Shown: positions 52,109 to 60,815 of the stretch, piece by piece
Layout of the letters: every line of letters starts with the position of its first letter
How positions within the stretch are numbered: position 1 is the first letter of the stretch
From: Streptomyces sp. ATexAB-D23
GTDB lineage: Bacteria > Actinomycetota > Actinomycetes > Streptomycetales > Streptomycetaceae
Direction: 5' to 3'
Length of the DNA: 64,000 nucleotides
Assembly: GCF_000373645.1 (NCBI RefSeq)
Contig: NZ_KB892003.1
Location: 192,780-256,779 of the forward strand
The notes under the pieces: generated by a model
Database searches by the model: none
The model's input: only the letters and a program-made list of their open reading frames with translations
Told to the model about the DNA's origin: nothing
Translations under genes and position numbers: made by a program

Positions 52109-52711
52109 ATGGGGCTGATCTATGGCTACGACATCTATCTACGCCCTCGGAACATCGCCAGGGCTTTGGCCCATCTGGCGGAACTGGCGCCACCGGCCCG
52201 TGCCGTGCCGCCGCCGCTTGCGATCACCCTGCCCGACGGCCACCGGCTCGCCCTCCCGTTCACGTCGAACTTCACGAGCGACCCGGTCGACTGCTCCACG
52301 AGCGGCAACCTCGACCTCGACACGTCCCTCATGTTCGACGCCGATGACGCACTGCGTGAGTACGCGAGGACGGACGGCCCTGAACCCGAGGCGACCCGGC
52401 GCATCCGGATCGGTTACATCTACGTGACGATCCGCTTCGAGTCCCGGTTGCACCCCGACTACACGTCGATGGAGTGCTGGGCAGCGACATCGGAGATGAG
52501 CCGCTTGTTCGCGCGGTCGACCACCATCAGGAAGGCGTTCACCGATCTCACCGCTGCCAGCGGCGGAGTGTGCTGCCTGTTCGACACCGGCGACGGAGCC
52601 CCCGAGCAGGTGTGCTGGCTCAACGGCGAACCCATCCGGGAAACAGTCCCCGGCTCCCGCTTCCCGGACCACCAAGCACTGGTGGCGACCTGGCCCCACC
52701 CCAAGAAGTGA
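52109..52711 (+). CDS. Hypothetical protein, no recognised domain
   Basis: 200 residues; no recognised domain, signal peptide or membrane helix. It begins GLIYGYDIYLRPRNIARALAHLAELAPP, which recalls small actinobacterial proteins of unknown role. GGGAGGAAG is an excellent ribosome-binding site, so the gene is probably real. Three cysteines lie near the C-terminal half (GVCCLFDTG, VCWLNG). It follows the LacI gene in the same direction without an obvious terminator. Confidence 0.6.
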   Translation: MGLIYGYDIYLRPRNIARALAHLAELAPPARAVPPPLAITLPDGHRLALPFTSNFTSDPVDCSTSGNLDLDTSLMFDADDALREYARTDGPEPEATRRIRIGYIYVTIRFESRLHPDYTSMECWAATSEMSRLFARSTTIRKAFTDLTAASGGVCCLFDTGDGAPEQVCWLNGEPIRETVPGSRFPDHQALVATWPHPKK

Positions 52712-53184
52712 TCACGCACGACTGAGGCCACAAGACCAGCATCTGCCTCTACGATCCGGCATCCGGCATCCGGCATCCGGCATCCGGCATCCGGCATCCG
52801 GCAGGCGCCCCGCAGCCCGGCGCCTTTCGAACTCGTCCCGGCGGATCCACGATCACTGGGCCGAACGGCCAACCGTCAGGCCCACCACGCATGGCGGCCC
52901 GGCCCCCTCGTCCGGGGCAGATCCTCGCCCGCCCGCACCACATGAGCAGCGGGGACCGAAACGGGCTTCGCGTCCTCCTGGAGAGTCGCACGGCTGTGCC
53001 TTGTCTGCGACGAGTCTGTGTCATTCCTACCTCAGTCTGAGATGGGCGTCACGGCGCGCCTCGTTGACGCACTGCCGTCGTCGTATCGCTCCGGGCGCGT
53101 CCGGTCGGACGGCCGGGCGCCTCGTCCAGTTGTTGCACGTTCCGGCTGTCGCACCGCGCAGCCCCCACCGCAAGTTAGGTCAAA
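52712..53184. other. Gene-free stretch with a heptamer repeat
   Basis: About 470 bases without a convincing gene. Apart from the heptamer array at 52754-52802, I see no regular structure. The open frames here on both strands mostly follow the repeat or are very short. Confidence 0.5.
52754..52802. repeat. Seven tandem copies of a 7-bp unit (ATCCGGC)
   Basis: ATCCGGC is repeated seven times without error. Copy number is likely to vary by slippage. The unit is not a multiple of three, so any translated frame through it changes with copy number. Confidence 0.95.
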
Positions 53185-53829
53185 ATGACATACAAGGGAC
53201 GCATAGTCTTCGCGGCTGCCCTCACCACCCTGGGCCTCGGGCTCACGGCCTGCAACGACGGTGAGGACTCGGCATCGGCGCAGGACTCGCCCTCGGCCTC
53301 CGCCCCGGCCTCGTCCGACCCGAGCAGCGAGAGCCCGTCCGCAGACCCGGGCGACGAAGCTTCCGCCGCACCCAGTGGTGACGTCGCCGCACCGGGAACG
53401 AAGTTCAAGATTGGTGACCGGGCGATCCTGCCGTTCAAGTACGGGACCGAGAAGAAGGGCACCATCGCCGTGACGGTCACGGCGATCGAGAAGGGTACCG
53501 AGGCCGACATGGCCCCATTCGGTGACAAGGCGAAGGGCATGACGCCCTACTACATCCGGATGAAGGTGGAGAACGTCGGCGGCACCGACCTGTCCTACTC
53601 ATCGCTGAGGCTGCGCGGCAAGCTGGAGAGCGGCCGCCCCACCGGCGTCATTCTGATCGGCGATCTTCCGGGCAAGTGCGACAACGAGACGGCCCCCCGC
53701 GACTTCAACACCAAGGGCGCCTCGTACGAGACCTGCTCGCTCAGTGCCACGAAGACCGATCCCATCGCGGTCGCCTCGTTCGAGGAGGGCGACGGCTACA
53801 GCGGCAGCCCCGTCCTCTGGACCAGCTGA
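53185..53829 (+). CDS. Secreted lipoprotein with DUF4352-like C-terminal domain
   Basis: 214 residues. An N-terminal signal peptide ends with LTAC (lipobox), giving membrane anchoring at about Cys23. A Ser/Pro/Ala-rich spacer (SASAPASSDPSSESPSADP) leads to a compact beta-rich domain (GTKFKIGDRAILPF, YYIRMKVENVGGTDLSYSS) that resembles DUF4352/Telomere-fragment-like immunoglobulin folds common in Streptomyces lipoproteins. Two cysteines (DLPGKCDNE, YETCSL) could form a disulfide. A perfect terminator follows. Role unknown. Confidence 0.72.
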   Translation: MTYKGRIVFAAALTTLGLGLTACNDGEDSASAQDSPSASAPASSDPSSESPSADPGDEASAAPSGDVAAPGTKFKIGDRAILPFKYGTEKKGTIAVTVTAIEKGTEADMAPFGDKAKGMTPYYIRMKVENVGGTDLSYSSLRLRGKLESGRPTGVILIGDLPGKCDNETAPRDFNTKGASYETCSLSATKTDPIAVASFEEGDGYSGSPVLWTS

Positions 53830-53850
53830 CGACCCTTCCCGTGTCCGCAC

Positions 53851-53883
53851 ACCGGGCATCCCGTCCGCGACGGGATGCCCGGT
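53851..53883 (+). terminator. Perfect 15-bp terminator hairpin
   Basis: ACCGGGCATCCCGTC (53851-53865) pairs exactly with 53869-53883 around a CGC loop, 22 bases after the lipoprotein stop. It could also stop transcripts from the convergent S1-domain gene. Confidence 0.8.
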
Positions 53884-54017
53884 CTGCGACCGGCCCTCGC
53901 CCCTGTAGCTCTCCGACGCGGAGCGCGATGCGGTGGCCTTTCGGTGGCGGAGCTCGGTGAACGCCCGAGCCGCCAGAAGCGCGGCGATGCCCCGGTCGGG
54001 CTCGGCCTCATGGCTCC

Positions 54018-55532
54018 TCATGCCGATCCGTCCCTACTGCCGCCCTGGCGGCGGGTGGTCCGGGCCCGGACCTGCGACAAGGCAATGCGGCGCCGCGCTG
54101 GATCGACCTCAATGATCTGCACAGTGAGGGCGTCACCGATCTCGATGTCCTTCTCGGTCGGTTCCTTCAGCTCGCTGTTGTGCACCAGCCCCTCGAAGCC
54201 GTCCTCCCGGTCCTCGATGCGGACGAAGACGCCGAACGGGACGATCCGGGTGACCGGCCCGGTGACCACCTGCCCGATTCGCTGTGCGATCTGCGGCCAC
54301 GGGTCTTCCTGCACTGCTCGGAGCGACAGCGGCACTCGTTCCCGGACCATGTCGACGTCGAGTACCTCGGCTGTGATCTCCTGGCCGACGCTGACGACGT
54401 CGGACGGGTAGCTGATCGGATGCCAGGACAGTTCCGGAATGTTGATCATCGCGGTGAAGCCGCCGATGTCCACGAACGTGACGCCGAAGCCGGCGATGAG
54501 TGTGACCGTGCCGGTGACGACCTGGCCGCGCCGCAGGGTCTTCAGGAACGCCCAGTCCCGGTCGCTGGGCGTTGGTTCGGTCTGCCAGCGTGCACGGAGA
54601 ACGCCGTCGCTGTCGGGCAGTACAGCGGTGAACAGCGGGTGGCGCTCATCAGTAGTCAGGGACACGACGCCGGCAGCACGCGCGCCGGCGATCCGGGAGG
54701 CCGCTGCCTCGAATTGGGTTTCGTCCACGACCATGCTGGTGATCCACCCGTCCTCGTCCTCCCAGAGGATTTCCACCAGACCCTCCCCGGGCAGGGAGTC
54801 CACGGCCGCGTCCACGTCGGTGAGCAGGTCCGGCCAGACGGCCAGTTGGGCGCGAGGGGCCAGCTGGGAGCGCACTGCCTCGATGTTGTCGCGGGTGAGG
54901 CGGTGCCAGCGGGAGGCGTTCCCGGCGTAGGTCTCCTCCAGGAACGTGGCGCGGTGGCTGCTGACCGTCCACCGCAGGCGTGCCCAGAAGTCGGCGTCGG
55001 CCGGGCGCTGTGGGTGATGTGGGTCATCGGGGGCGAAGTCGTACGGCGACGCGTGCAGGCGTTCCGTGTGGAGCCCGAGCGAGCGGGTGCGGGCCAGCGC
55101 CCCTTCGCATGGGCGGCTGCTGCCGATGTAGAGGTACTGGTCCCAGCCGACGTGCACGGTGAATGCTCCCTCGGCCTCCAGACGGCACCAGGCGCCGTGG
55201 TCGCGGAGCATGGCCCGGACGAGTTCCAGGCCGGCGGCCATCGGAACCAGGGCACCGTCGTGGAACCCGGTGAGGCCTGCGGGAAATACGTCGGCCAGGC
55301 CGTAGCCGTCGATCGGTGGCTCCAGGCCGAACTGGGCGAAACCGCCGATCTCTGGCTCACGGACGGACAACTGCTCGACACCGGACTCCTCGGCGAAGGC
55401 GACGACGGCCTGCAGGTATGCGGTTTCGACCGGTCCGTGGTCACTGGTCGCGGGCTCGACGCCGGTGTACTGGCCGTGCTGATCGCGGTCGGCAGGATCG
55501 TACTTGGTGACCTGGTAGACGTATGGCAGCAC
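54018..55532 (-). CDS. Protein with two C-terminal S1 RNA-binding domains
   Basis: 504 residues. The first 330 residues have no family I recognise, but contain a stretch on motion of sugar-like or nucleotide-like residues (GAFTVHVGWDQYLYIGSSRPCEGALARTR). Two S1/OB-fold domains follow at about 336-410 (GQVVTGTVTLIAGFGVTFVDIGG) and 417-490 (GQVVTGPVTRIVPFGVFVRIED). The second matches canonical S1 repeats closely, and SLRAVQEDPW links the two as in ribosomal protein S1. It could bind mRNA or be a ribosome-associated adaptor. GTG start, one base after the stop of a 43-codon frame. Confidence 0.7.
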   Translation of the reverse strand: MLPYVYQVTKYDPADRDQHGQYTGVEPATSDHGPVETAYLQAVVAFAEESGVEQLSVREPEIGGFAQFGLEPPIDGYGLADVFPAGLTGFHDGALVPMAAGLELVRAMLRDHGAWCRLEAEGAFTVHVGWDQYLYIGSSRPCEGALARTRSLGLHTERLHASPYDFAPDDPHHPQRPADADFWARLRWTVSSHRATFLEETYAGNASRWHRLTRDNIEAVRSQLAPRAQLAVWPDLLTDVDAAVDSLPGEGLVEILWEDEDGWITSMVVDETQFEAAASRIAGARAAGVVSLTTDERHPLFTAVLPDSDGVLRARWQTEPTPSDRDWAFLKTLRRGQVVTGTVTLIAGFGVTFVDIGGFTAMINIPELSWHPISYPSDVVSVGQEITAEVLDVDMVRERVPLSLRAVQEDPWPQIAQRIGQVVTGPVTRIVPFGVFVRIEDREDGFEGLVHNSELKEPTEKDIEIGDALTVQIIEVDPARRRIALSQVRARTTRRQGGSRDGSA

Positions 55533-55533
55533 G

Positions 55534-55665
55534 TCACCGCCCGCCGAGGGCTGACGCTGCTGCTGGGGCCTCGACGGAGTTCGGCAGGAAAGCGGCTTCG
55601 ACGTGCTCAGTGCGAACCCGGTACCAGGGCCCGTCCTCGTGGCCCGGTTGTGTGCTGTGGCTCAT
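55534..55665 (-). CDS. Possible small gene coupled to the S1-domain protein
   Basis: A 43-residue frame (MSHSTQPGHEDGPWYRVRTE at the N-terminus) ends one base before the GTG of the S1-domain gene. No good ribosome-binding site is visible upstream, and no domain is recognised. It may be a real coupled leader peptide gene or the displaced N-terminus of the S1 protein. Low certainty. Confidence 0.35.
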   Translation of the reverse strand: MSHSTQPGHEDGPWYRVRTEHVEAAFLPNSVEAPAAASALGGR

Positions 55666-55961
55666 CGGGCGAGTGTGCCGGGCTGAACCGTCCGGCTCAA
55701 CTGGGTTCCCTGGGAACCCTCACGGCGGGGTGCGGTTAACGGATCAGGTTCGTACGGCGGGATGGTCCAGCGCGGCACTGCTTCGGTTGAATCGGTGGAG
55801 TGGATGTGGGCGTCGACGGTGACCATCAGCCCGTTGCCGGGGCCTTCTCGGGTCCGTCAGGGCACGGAGCCGTCAGACGGAGCGCCCGGCGGCTCAACAG
55901 GCGTGCGCCGATGCCCGGTCCGGCCCGCTCGCGGCCTGGAGCCGATCGGTAGGGTGTTCGT

Positions 55962-56210
55962 ATGACTACAGGGGTAGGCCGCAGAATGGGCATCGAGGAG
56001 TGTCGTCGGCAGCTGACCGGCGTCGCGCTCGCCCCGCTCAGCCGCCGCTTGCCCGACAAGGTCCACACCGACGGGACGGCGTCGGCCGCGGGCACCTCAC
56101 GTCTGCTGGTCCACCACTACTTCCCGGGCAAACCCAGCGTGTACGAGGCCGCGTCGAGGCGAGCCGCGGATGATTCGGCGGCCCGGTTCGTCACGTCGGT
56201 GACGCGGTGA
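55962..56210 (+). pseudogene. TetR-family gene remnant
   Basis: The 82 residues match only the first helix-turn-helix of a TetR regulator: MGIEECRRQLTGVALAPLSRR, then AGTSRLLVHHYFPGKPSVYEAASRRAADD. The usual ligand-binding domain is missing, and changes such as LVHHYFPGKPS rather than LVYHYFPGK suggest drift. The stop overlaps the GTG of the next gene. Probably non-functional, unless it binds DNA as a small domain. Confidence 0.62.
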
Positions 56211-56650
56211 GCGAAACGGGCGTATGGGGCCTGGTCGTTGAGACGACCGTGGGCACCGGGGAGCGCAAGCACACGGAGGCCCAGGTGGTGGGTCACGTCA
56301 CGGGGGCCCGGGAGGAGGCGCTCGCGGAGCTGGAGCGGCGGGCACGGCGTTACTCACCGACCCACCCCCTCAGCCCCAAGCGCCGTCGACTCCTGCGGGT
56401 CGGCGACGGATTCCTGCTCGTCGTGGACGGGGCCTGGCAGTCGTTCATCACCCGGTTCACGGTGGCGGAACTGCTGGAGGACTCGGCGGCGCCGAAGGCT
56501 CCCGAACCCGTGGTCGAGGCACCCCCGGAGCCCGCACCCGAGGCACCTGCACCCCCGCCCGCTCCCGCCCCGGCGGAGCGGGAGCCCGAGCTGGACGCGG
56601 ACGGAGTGCCGGTACGGCCGGCCTGGCTGGGCCGCCGCGACCTGCCGTGA
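56207..56650 (+). CDS. Conserved actinobacterial hypothetical protein with Pro/Ala tail
   Basis: 147 residues. The first 90 residues form a compact domain (WGLVVETTVGTGERKHTEAQVVGHVTGAREEALAELERRARRYSP, then RLLRVGDGFLLVVDGAWQSFITRFTVAELL). The rest is a Pro/Ala/Glu-rich linker ending VRPAWLGRRDLP. Such proteins are widespread in Streptomyces and have no known role. GTG start overlaps the stop of the TetR remnant. Confidence 0.7.
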   Translation: MSETGVWGLVVETTVGTGERKHTEAQVVGHVTGAREEALAELERRARRYSPTHPLSPKRRRLLRVGDGFLLVVDGAWQSFITRFTVAELLEDSAAPKAPEPVVEAPPEPAPEAPAPPPAPAPAEREPELDADGVPVRPAWLGRRDLP

Positions 56651-56999
56651 CGCCCACTCGCGTACGACGGGTCCAGGTCGGGCTTCGGCGCAGGCCCCGT
56701 ACTTCGTCTTCGCCACCCGGAGACCCGAGCAGGGACATCATCACTGTCCGGACCCGGGGCGGCGTCCGGCACCTCCTGGTTCTGGGCCGTCGACCGTAAC
56801 GACGGCGACGGCCCACAGCAGTCCACCCCGGCCGCCGACGCGCCGCCGCCGCGAAGTTGCGTGGTGTCGCCGACGTTCACGAGACGCCGCCCGCAACTGC
56901 AGTAGCCGCGAAAGCCGGCTGAGCGGCTTCGTTGTCGAGAGGTGTGATGGTGCGAAAAGGCAAGCCCCTGGGAGAAAGTTAATTCATCCGTCAGAACCA
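56651..56999. other. Gene-free stretch before the flavoprotein gene
   Basis: About 350 bases. GC falls toward its right end. No gene, repeat or hairpin worth naming is visible before the promoter elements that begin at 57000. Confidence 0.5.
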
Positions 57000-57054
57000 T
57001 TGACCAACATATATATAACTTCGTATCTTTCCCCGTAGTGCACGCCACAGTGCA
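57000..57054 (+). promoter_or_regulatory. Promoter and possible MarR operator for the catabolic flavoprotein gene
   Basis: TTGACC (57000-57005), an 18-base spacer and TATCTT (57024-57029) form a good promoter in an unusually AT-rich patch. TGCAC-N6-GTGCA (57039-57054) lies just past the expected start point and is a candidate operator for the MarR protein encoded at 58273. Confidence 0.65.
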
Positions 57055-57095
57055 ACCGACCGCGGGTTACACCGCGGAGCCGAAGGGAAATGGCT

Positions 57096-58229
57096 ATGAG
57101 CCGAGGTTCGATCTTGATCGTCGGTGGTGGCATTGGTGGTCTGTCGACCGCCATTGCCGTCCAGAAGGCGGGCTACGACACGACGGTTGTCGAGCTCCAT
57201 TCCGGCGTCCACTCGTCCGTCTACGGTGTCGGCATCATTCAGCCGATGAACGCTCTGCGTGCGCTCGACATGATCGGTGTCGCCCAGGACTGCGTCGCGG
57301 CCGGCTACCCGGCCAAGCGCTGGGGCGGGCTCTACTCGACCGACGGCACCTTCATCAAGGAGATGCCGGGCACGCCCGTCCCCGGCGTCGACCTGCCCCC
57401 GATGAACGGCCTCACCCGGCCCAAGCTGCACGAGATCCTGACCTCGCACGCCGTCGCAGCGGGCGTGACCATCCGGTACTCGACGACCTTCACGGAGCTC
57501 AAGGACGACGGCGACGGTGTCGACGTCGGCTTCACCGACGGGTCCACCCGCCGCTTCGACATCGTCGTCGGTGCCGACGGCGTCTACTCCAAGACCCGCG
57601 GTCACGTCGTCGAGGGCGAGGTCGCGCCCTACTACATCGGCCAGTCGGCCTACCGTGTCAACATCCCGCTCCTGCCCGAGATCGACAGCATCATCCTGCA
57701 GGCCGGCCCCGAGGGCATGGCCGGTCTCGTCCCGATCGGCAAGGATCTGGCCTACCTCTTCTACAACGCCCGCATGGAGAGGCAGGAGCCCGGCTCGGGC
57801 CTGGACAGCAGCGAGAAGCTGCGCGAGTACCTCGCGCCATTCGGCGGCTTCATGGGCCGCATCCGCGAAGAGTTCATCACCGACGACTGCGACATCGTGC
57901 TGCGGCCGGAGGAGTCCCTGATTGTGGACGCCCCGTGGCACAAGGGCCGCATCGTCCTGATGGGCGACGCCGTCCACGCGATCACGCCGCATCTCGGCCA
58001 GGGAGCCGCTCAGGCGATCGAGGACGGCGTCGTGCTCGCCGACTGCCTCGCCGAGCATGACGACCCTGAGGAGGCCTTCGCCGAGTACACCGGCCGTCGC
58101 TTCGAGCGCTGCAAGCTCGTCGTCGACACCTCGCTCGACATCGCGGAGTGGGAGATGGGGCGCAAGCCGGGCTTCGACAACGTGGCCGCCACCGATCATG
58201 TCCTGGAGGTCATGGCCCAGCCTCTCTGA
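57096..58229 (+). CDS. FAD-dependent aromatic hydroxylase (class A flavoprotein monooxygenase)
   Basis: 377 residues. N-terminal ILIVGGGIGGLSTAIAV is the FAD-binding GxGxxG; VVGADGVYSKTR is the central DG motif that binds both FAD and NAD(P)H; IVLMGDAVHAITPHLGQGAAQAIEDG is the second FAD motif. Relatives such as 3-hydroxybenzoate 6-hydroxylase and 6-hydroxynicotinate 3-monooxygenase add a hydroxyl to activated rings. ATG 57096 is used because AAGGG stands eight bases upstream; ATG 57090 is too close. Together with the convergent operon it probably starts degradation of an aromatic or N-heteroaromatic compound. Confidence 0.9.
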   Translation: MSRGSILIVGGGIGGLSTAIAVQKAGYDTTVVELHSGVHSSVYGVGIIQPMNALRALDMIGVAQDCVAAGYPAKRWGGLYSTDGTFIKEMPGTPVPGVDLPPMNGLTRPKLHEILTSHAVAAGVTIRYSTTFTELKDDGDGVDVGFTDGSTRRFDIVVGADGVYSKTRGHVVEGEVAPYYIGQSAYRVNIPLLPEIDSIILQAGPEGMAGLVPIGKDLAYLFYNARMERQEPGSGLDSSEKLREYLAPFGGFMGRIREEFITDDCDIVLRPEESLIVDAPWHKGRIVLMGDAVHAITPHLGQGAAQAIEDGVVLADCLAEHDDPEEAFAEYTGRRFERCKLVVDTSLDIAEWEMGRKPGFDNVAATDHVLEVMAQPL

Positions 58230-58272
58230 GCGATACTCACACGCGAGGCGGCCGCCCGTTAAGGTAAGCGGG

Positions 58273-58749
58273 ATGAGCCTTCCCTCTCGCCGGCGCGAGT
58301 TGGCCGATGTCCTGCGTGAGCTCGGGTGGACCGTCCACCGACGGTCACCCGAGCGCGCGGGCGTGGGCCCGATCCCCACCACCGAACTGGCCCTGCTCAA
58401 GCAGGTCATCGACGTGCCGGGATCCACCGTCGGCGAGCTGGCCCAGGCGCTGGGGCTGCGCCAGCCCAACGTGAGCGCGGCGATCCGGGTCCTGGCCGGC
58501 CGCGGCTTCGTGGTCAAGGAGTCCAGTCCCGAAGACCGTCGCGTCACGCGGGTCCTGCCCACCGCGGTCGGGCGTGCGGAGCACGAGGCCATCGCGGAGA
58601 GCTGGGCGGCGCCGATCCGGGAGGCCCTGGACGGGCTCGGTCCCGAGCACCGGGCGGCGATTGAGCAGGCCACGGAGGCGCTGGCGGCTCTCCACGAACG
58701 CCTCCAGGCCCTTGAAACGGGCGGGGCGGAGATCGACGCCTCCGTCTAG
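58273..58749 (+). CDS. MarR-family regulator of the catabolic locus
   Basis: 158 residues. Winged-helix core: VGELAQALGLRQPNVSAAIRVLAGRGFVVKESSPEDRRVTRVLPTAVGR, with the DRR wing diagnostic for MarR. It stands 43 bases after the flavoprotein gene, so both are probably transcribed together and could be autoregulated through the TGCAC-N6-GTGCA site. Confidence 0.88.
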   Translation: MSLPSRRRELADVLRELGWTVHRRSPERAGVGPIPTTELALLKQVIDVPGSTVGELAQALGLRQPNVSAAIRVLAGRGFVVKESSPEDRRVTRVLPTAVGRAEHEAIAESWAAPIREALDGLGPEHRAAIEQATEALAALHERLQALETGGAEIDASV

Positions 58750-58757
58750 GGCGTTCG

Positions 58758-58777
58758 AGGAGGGGCGCGCCCCTCCT
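58758..58777. terminator. Perfect 20-bp palindrome after the MarR gene
   Basis: AGGAGGGGCG followed by CGCCCCTCCT, eight bases after the MarR stop. With no loop bases it would need to open at its centre to form a hairpin. Likely terminator or a dimer-binding site. Confidence 0.6.
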
Positions 58778-58830
58778 GCCGGGCCCGTCCCCGGCGGCGG
58801 GCGTGCCGGGCCCGTCCCCGGCGGCGGGCG
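58777..58830. repeat. Two exact tandem copies of a 27-bp unit
   Basis: Copies at 58777-58803 and 58804-58830 are identical. Length is a multiple of three, but no gene crosses it. Probably a recent duplication by slippage. Confidence 0.9.
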
Positions 58831-58977
58831 GGGAAATCCTCACGCCCTCGGCCCGATTACCGGCTCATGGCCCGGAGCGTTTCCCGAATTCCGGCGCTCT
58901 CTTGCATATCGGCCGTCATGGCGACGGCGAACAAAACCGAAGAACACTTCTGGACGAGACGAATATCCGCGCAGCTG

Positions 58978-59015
58978 AAAAGGCTCATCCGTGAAATCTC
59001 GCGGGCGAGCCTTTT
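58978..59015. terminator. Rho-independent terminator between convergent operons
   Basis: AAAAGGCTC (58978-58986) pairs with GAGCCTTTT (59007-59015), followed by a further T. The flanking A and T runs let it work on both strands, which is rare in this genome. The rest of the 454-base gap (58750-59203) has the palindrome and repeat listed above and no gene. Confidence 0.78.
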
Positions 59016-59203
59016 TGGTCGTCCGTAATTGCGGGAGCGGCACCCCGTCACTGGACCGGGGCCCGGCCACTCATGGCTCTGCATTTCTCTGCCACGGGAT
59101 TTCCCATCCGGGTTGCCCCTTGCGTTCCGTGCCCGCTCGTGCCTGACCGCCGAGCCGCCCTTGACCGGCCGCCCGGCGATCACCGACTTGTTCGGCACGT
59201 CGG

Positions 59204-60412
59204 TCAGTGCTTCACATAGACCTCCGGGACGTACCACCCTCCGGTCTCGAGCGGGGAGTCCTCGGCCGGCCGGTTCGACTCCAGTCGGCGTCGCAGGTGT
59301 CGGCCGTCCGGGCCGTGCCGCGCGTAGTGGTCGATCAGCAGATCGTGACCGAGGTCGTTGTTGAGGTCGCGCCAGACCGTGTGGACGTGCTGGCCCGCGG
59401 CGACCGCGTTGTCGGCCTCGATGAGCAGGTCACGCGTGGAGATCCGGTAATAGTGGGCCGTGTTCGCCTCGCGTCCGCCCGCCCAGGCGAAACGGATGTC
59501 GCGTGGGTCGGCCGCCAGTACCTGCTCGCGGTACTGCCGGGCCAGCTCGTCGGGACCGGTCTCCACGTAGTAGAGAAGGAGGTCGCGGACCGCGTGCAGC
59601 TGATCACCGGTCAGGTCGGCGCCGCTGATGCCCGACGGGTCGGCTTTCACGAAGCGCAGGCGTTCGCGGTCCTCGTCGGTCGTCTCGTAGCCGACGATCC
59701 CGAGGTCGACCCAGTCGGGCCATTCCTCGGCGCCGACGTGAGGCACCTGACGGGTGACGAAGTCGGCGGGCGCGACCTCGTGGATGACGGCCTGCTCCTG
59801 GGCGTCGGGGGACAGCGAGCGCAGGATCGCCAGAGCCCGGCGCTCGTTCTCGCCGAGCGCGTCCAGCACACCCGCACCGACGGGCTGCGCGCCCATCGCC
59901 AGCGGGGTGACGGTGAGGTGGCGCTGCGCGATGATCGTGTAGCTGAGTGAGAGATGATGGCCGATGACCCGCCAACCCCAGGTGTCCTCGAAGCCGGGCC
60001 GCCCCCAGAAGCTGAACCAGTAGCCCTCGGGGTCCCGGAAGTTGCCGGCCAGCACGCCGAAGCCGCGCTCGATCACCTCCAGCTCGCGCAGCATGTTCTC
60101 CGTGGCCATCACGGACAGCGCCTGGCTGTAGCCGCGCATGCTGAGGCCGGCCTTGAGCAGAGAGTGCGCGATGACCTTCTGGTGCCGGTCGAGCGCGTGC
60201 AGCGGGATGCCGGCCCGGTCGGGCTTGGGGATGAAGTCCCAGTCCGCACGGCCCGGAGCGTCCATGTCGGGCACGATGGCCGCGGCCTTGAGATCGGGGC
60301 GCAGCGAATCGAGCAGCGCCCAGGTGGCGAAGAGCATCCGCTTGATCGTGACGGGTGCCTCGTAGGTCACGGCGCCGGGGGAGGAGCCGCCGGGGGTGGG
60401 CAGATGAGTCAT
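59204..60412 (-). CDS. DUF3500 family protein
   Basis: 402 residues. WGWRVIGHHLSLSYTIIAQRHLTVTPLAMG is the signature segment of DUF3500; REANTAHYYRISTRDLLIEADN and HVHTVWRDLNNDLGHDLLIDHYARH lie near the C-terminus and are rich in histidine. The family has no demonstrated function; its His-rich conserved core suggests metal binding and an enzyme. It is the last gene of the minus-strand operon, ten bases after RidA, so it likely takes part in the same catabolic pathway. AAGGA precedes the ATG. Confidence 0.75.
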   Translation of the reverse strand: MTHLPTPGGSSPGAVTYEAPVTIKRMLFATWALLDSLRPDLKAAAIVPDMDAPGRADWDFIPKPDRAGIPLHALDRHQKVIAHSLLKAGLSMRGYSQALSVMATENMLRELEVIERGFGVLAGNFRDPEGYWFSFWGRPGFEDTWGWRVIGHHLSLSYTIIAQRHLTVTPLAMGAQPVGAGVLDALGENERRALAILRSLSPDAQEQAVIHEVAPADFVTRQVPHVGAEEWPDWVDLGIVGYETTDEDRERLRFVKADPSGISGADLTGDQLHAVRDLLLYYVETGPDELARQYREQVLAADPRDIRFAWAGGREANTAHYYRISTRDLLIEADNAVAAGQHVHTVWRDLNNDLGHDLLIDHYARHGPDGRHLRRRLESNRPAEDSPLETGGWYVPEVYVKH

Positions 60413-60422
60413 GGGTCCTTCC

Positions 60423-60809
60423 TCAGGTGCTGAGCACTGCGAGCAGGTCGCAGTGGACGACGGCGCCGCGGCCGAGCCGGGCCGCGATCGCCTGCCGGGC
60501 GGGGCGGCTGTCCGGGTCGGGGAACATCGCCAGCCACTCACGGTTGAGTGCCTCACGGTCGTCGGGGTCGGCGAGGTGGAACGTGATCTTGAGGATGTCG
60601 TCCGTGCTACCGCCGAGTTCGGCCATCAGGGTGCGCACGTGCGCGAAGACGTGCGCGAACTGCTGGTCGGCGTCGGGGGCCACCTCGCCGGTCACCGGGT
60701 CGCGGCCGGTGATGGCACCGGTCGCGACGAACGGGCCGATCCGGCTGGCGGCCGGGATCGGGTTGACGTGGCTGAACCCGGGCAGGTCGATGCTGGTGCG
60801 GGTGCTCAT
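60423..60809 (-). CDS. RidA/YjgF-family imine deaminase-like protein
   Basis: 128 residues, the size of one RidA subunit (trimeric). SHVNPIPAASRIGPFVATGAITGRDPVTGEV and DDILKITFHLADPDDREALN fit the family. The substrate-binding arginine is present in RPARQAI, while the acidic residue usually found as E in the last strand is D (VVHCDLLAV). Family members hydrolyse enamines or imines, for example 2-aminoacrylate or 2-aminomuconate. In an aromatic operon the second kind of reaction, deamination after ring cleavage, is attractive. Confidence 0.85.
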   Translation of the reverse strand: MSTRTSIDLPGFSHVNPIPAASRIGPFVATGAITGRDPVTGEVAPDADQQFAHVFAHVRTLMAELGGSTDDILKITFHLADPDDREALNREWLAMFPDPDSRPARQAIAARLGRGAVVHCDLLAVLST

Positions 60810-60815
60810 GGCCGC

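Noticed and set aside
52754..52802. Possible CRISPR array
   Set aside because: The unit is seven bases with no spacers and no cas genes nearby.
52459..52872. A minus-strand frame with repeated DAGCRMP residues
   Set aside because: The repeat in the protein is only the heptamer DNA array read in frame; no ribosome-binding site or domain supports a gene.
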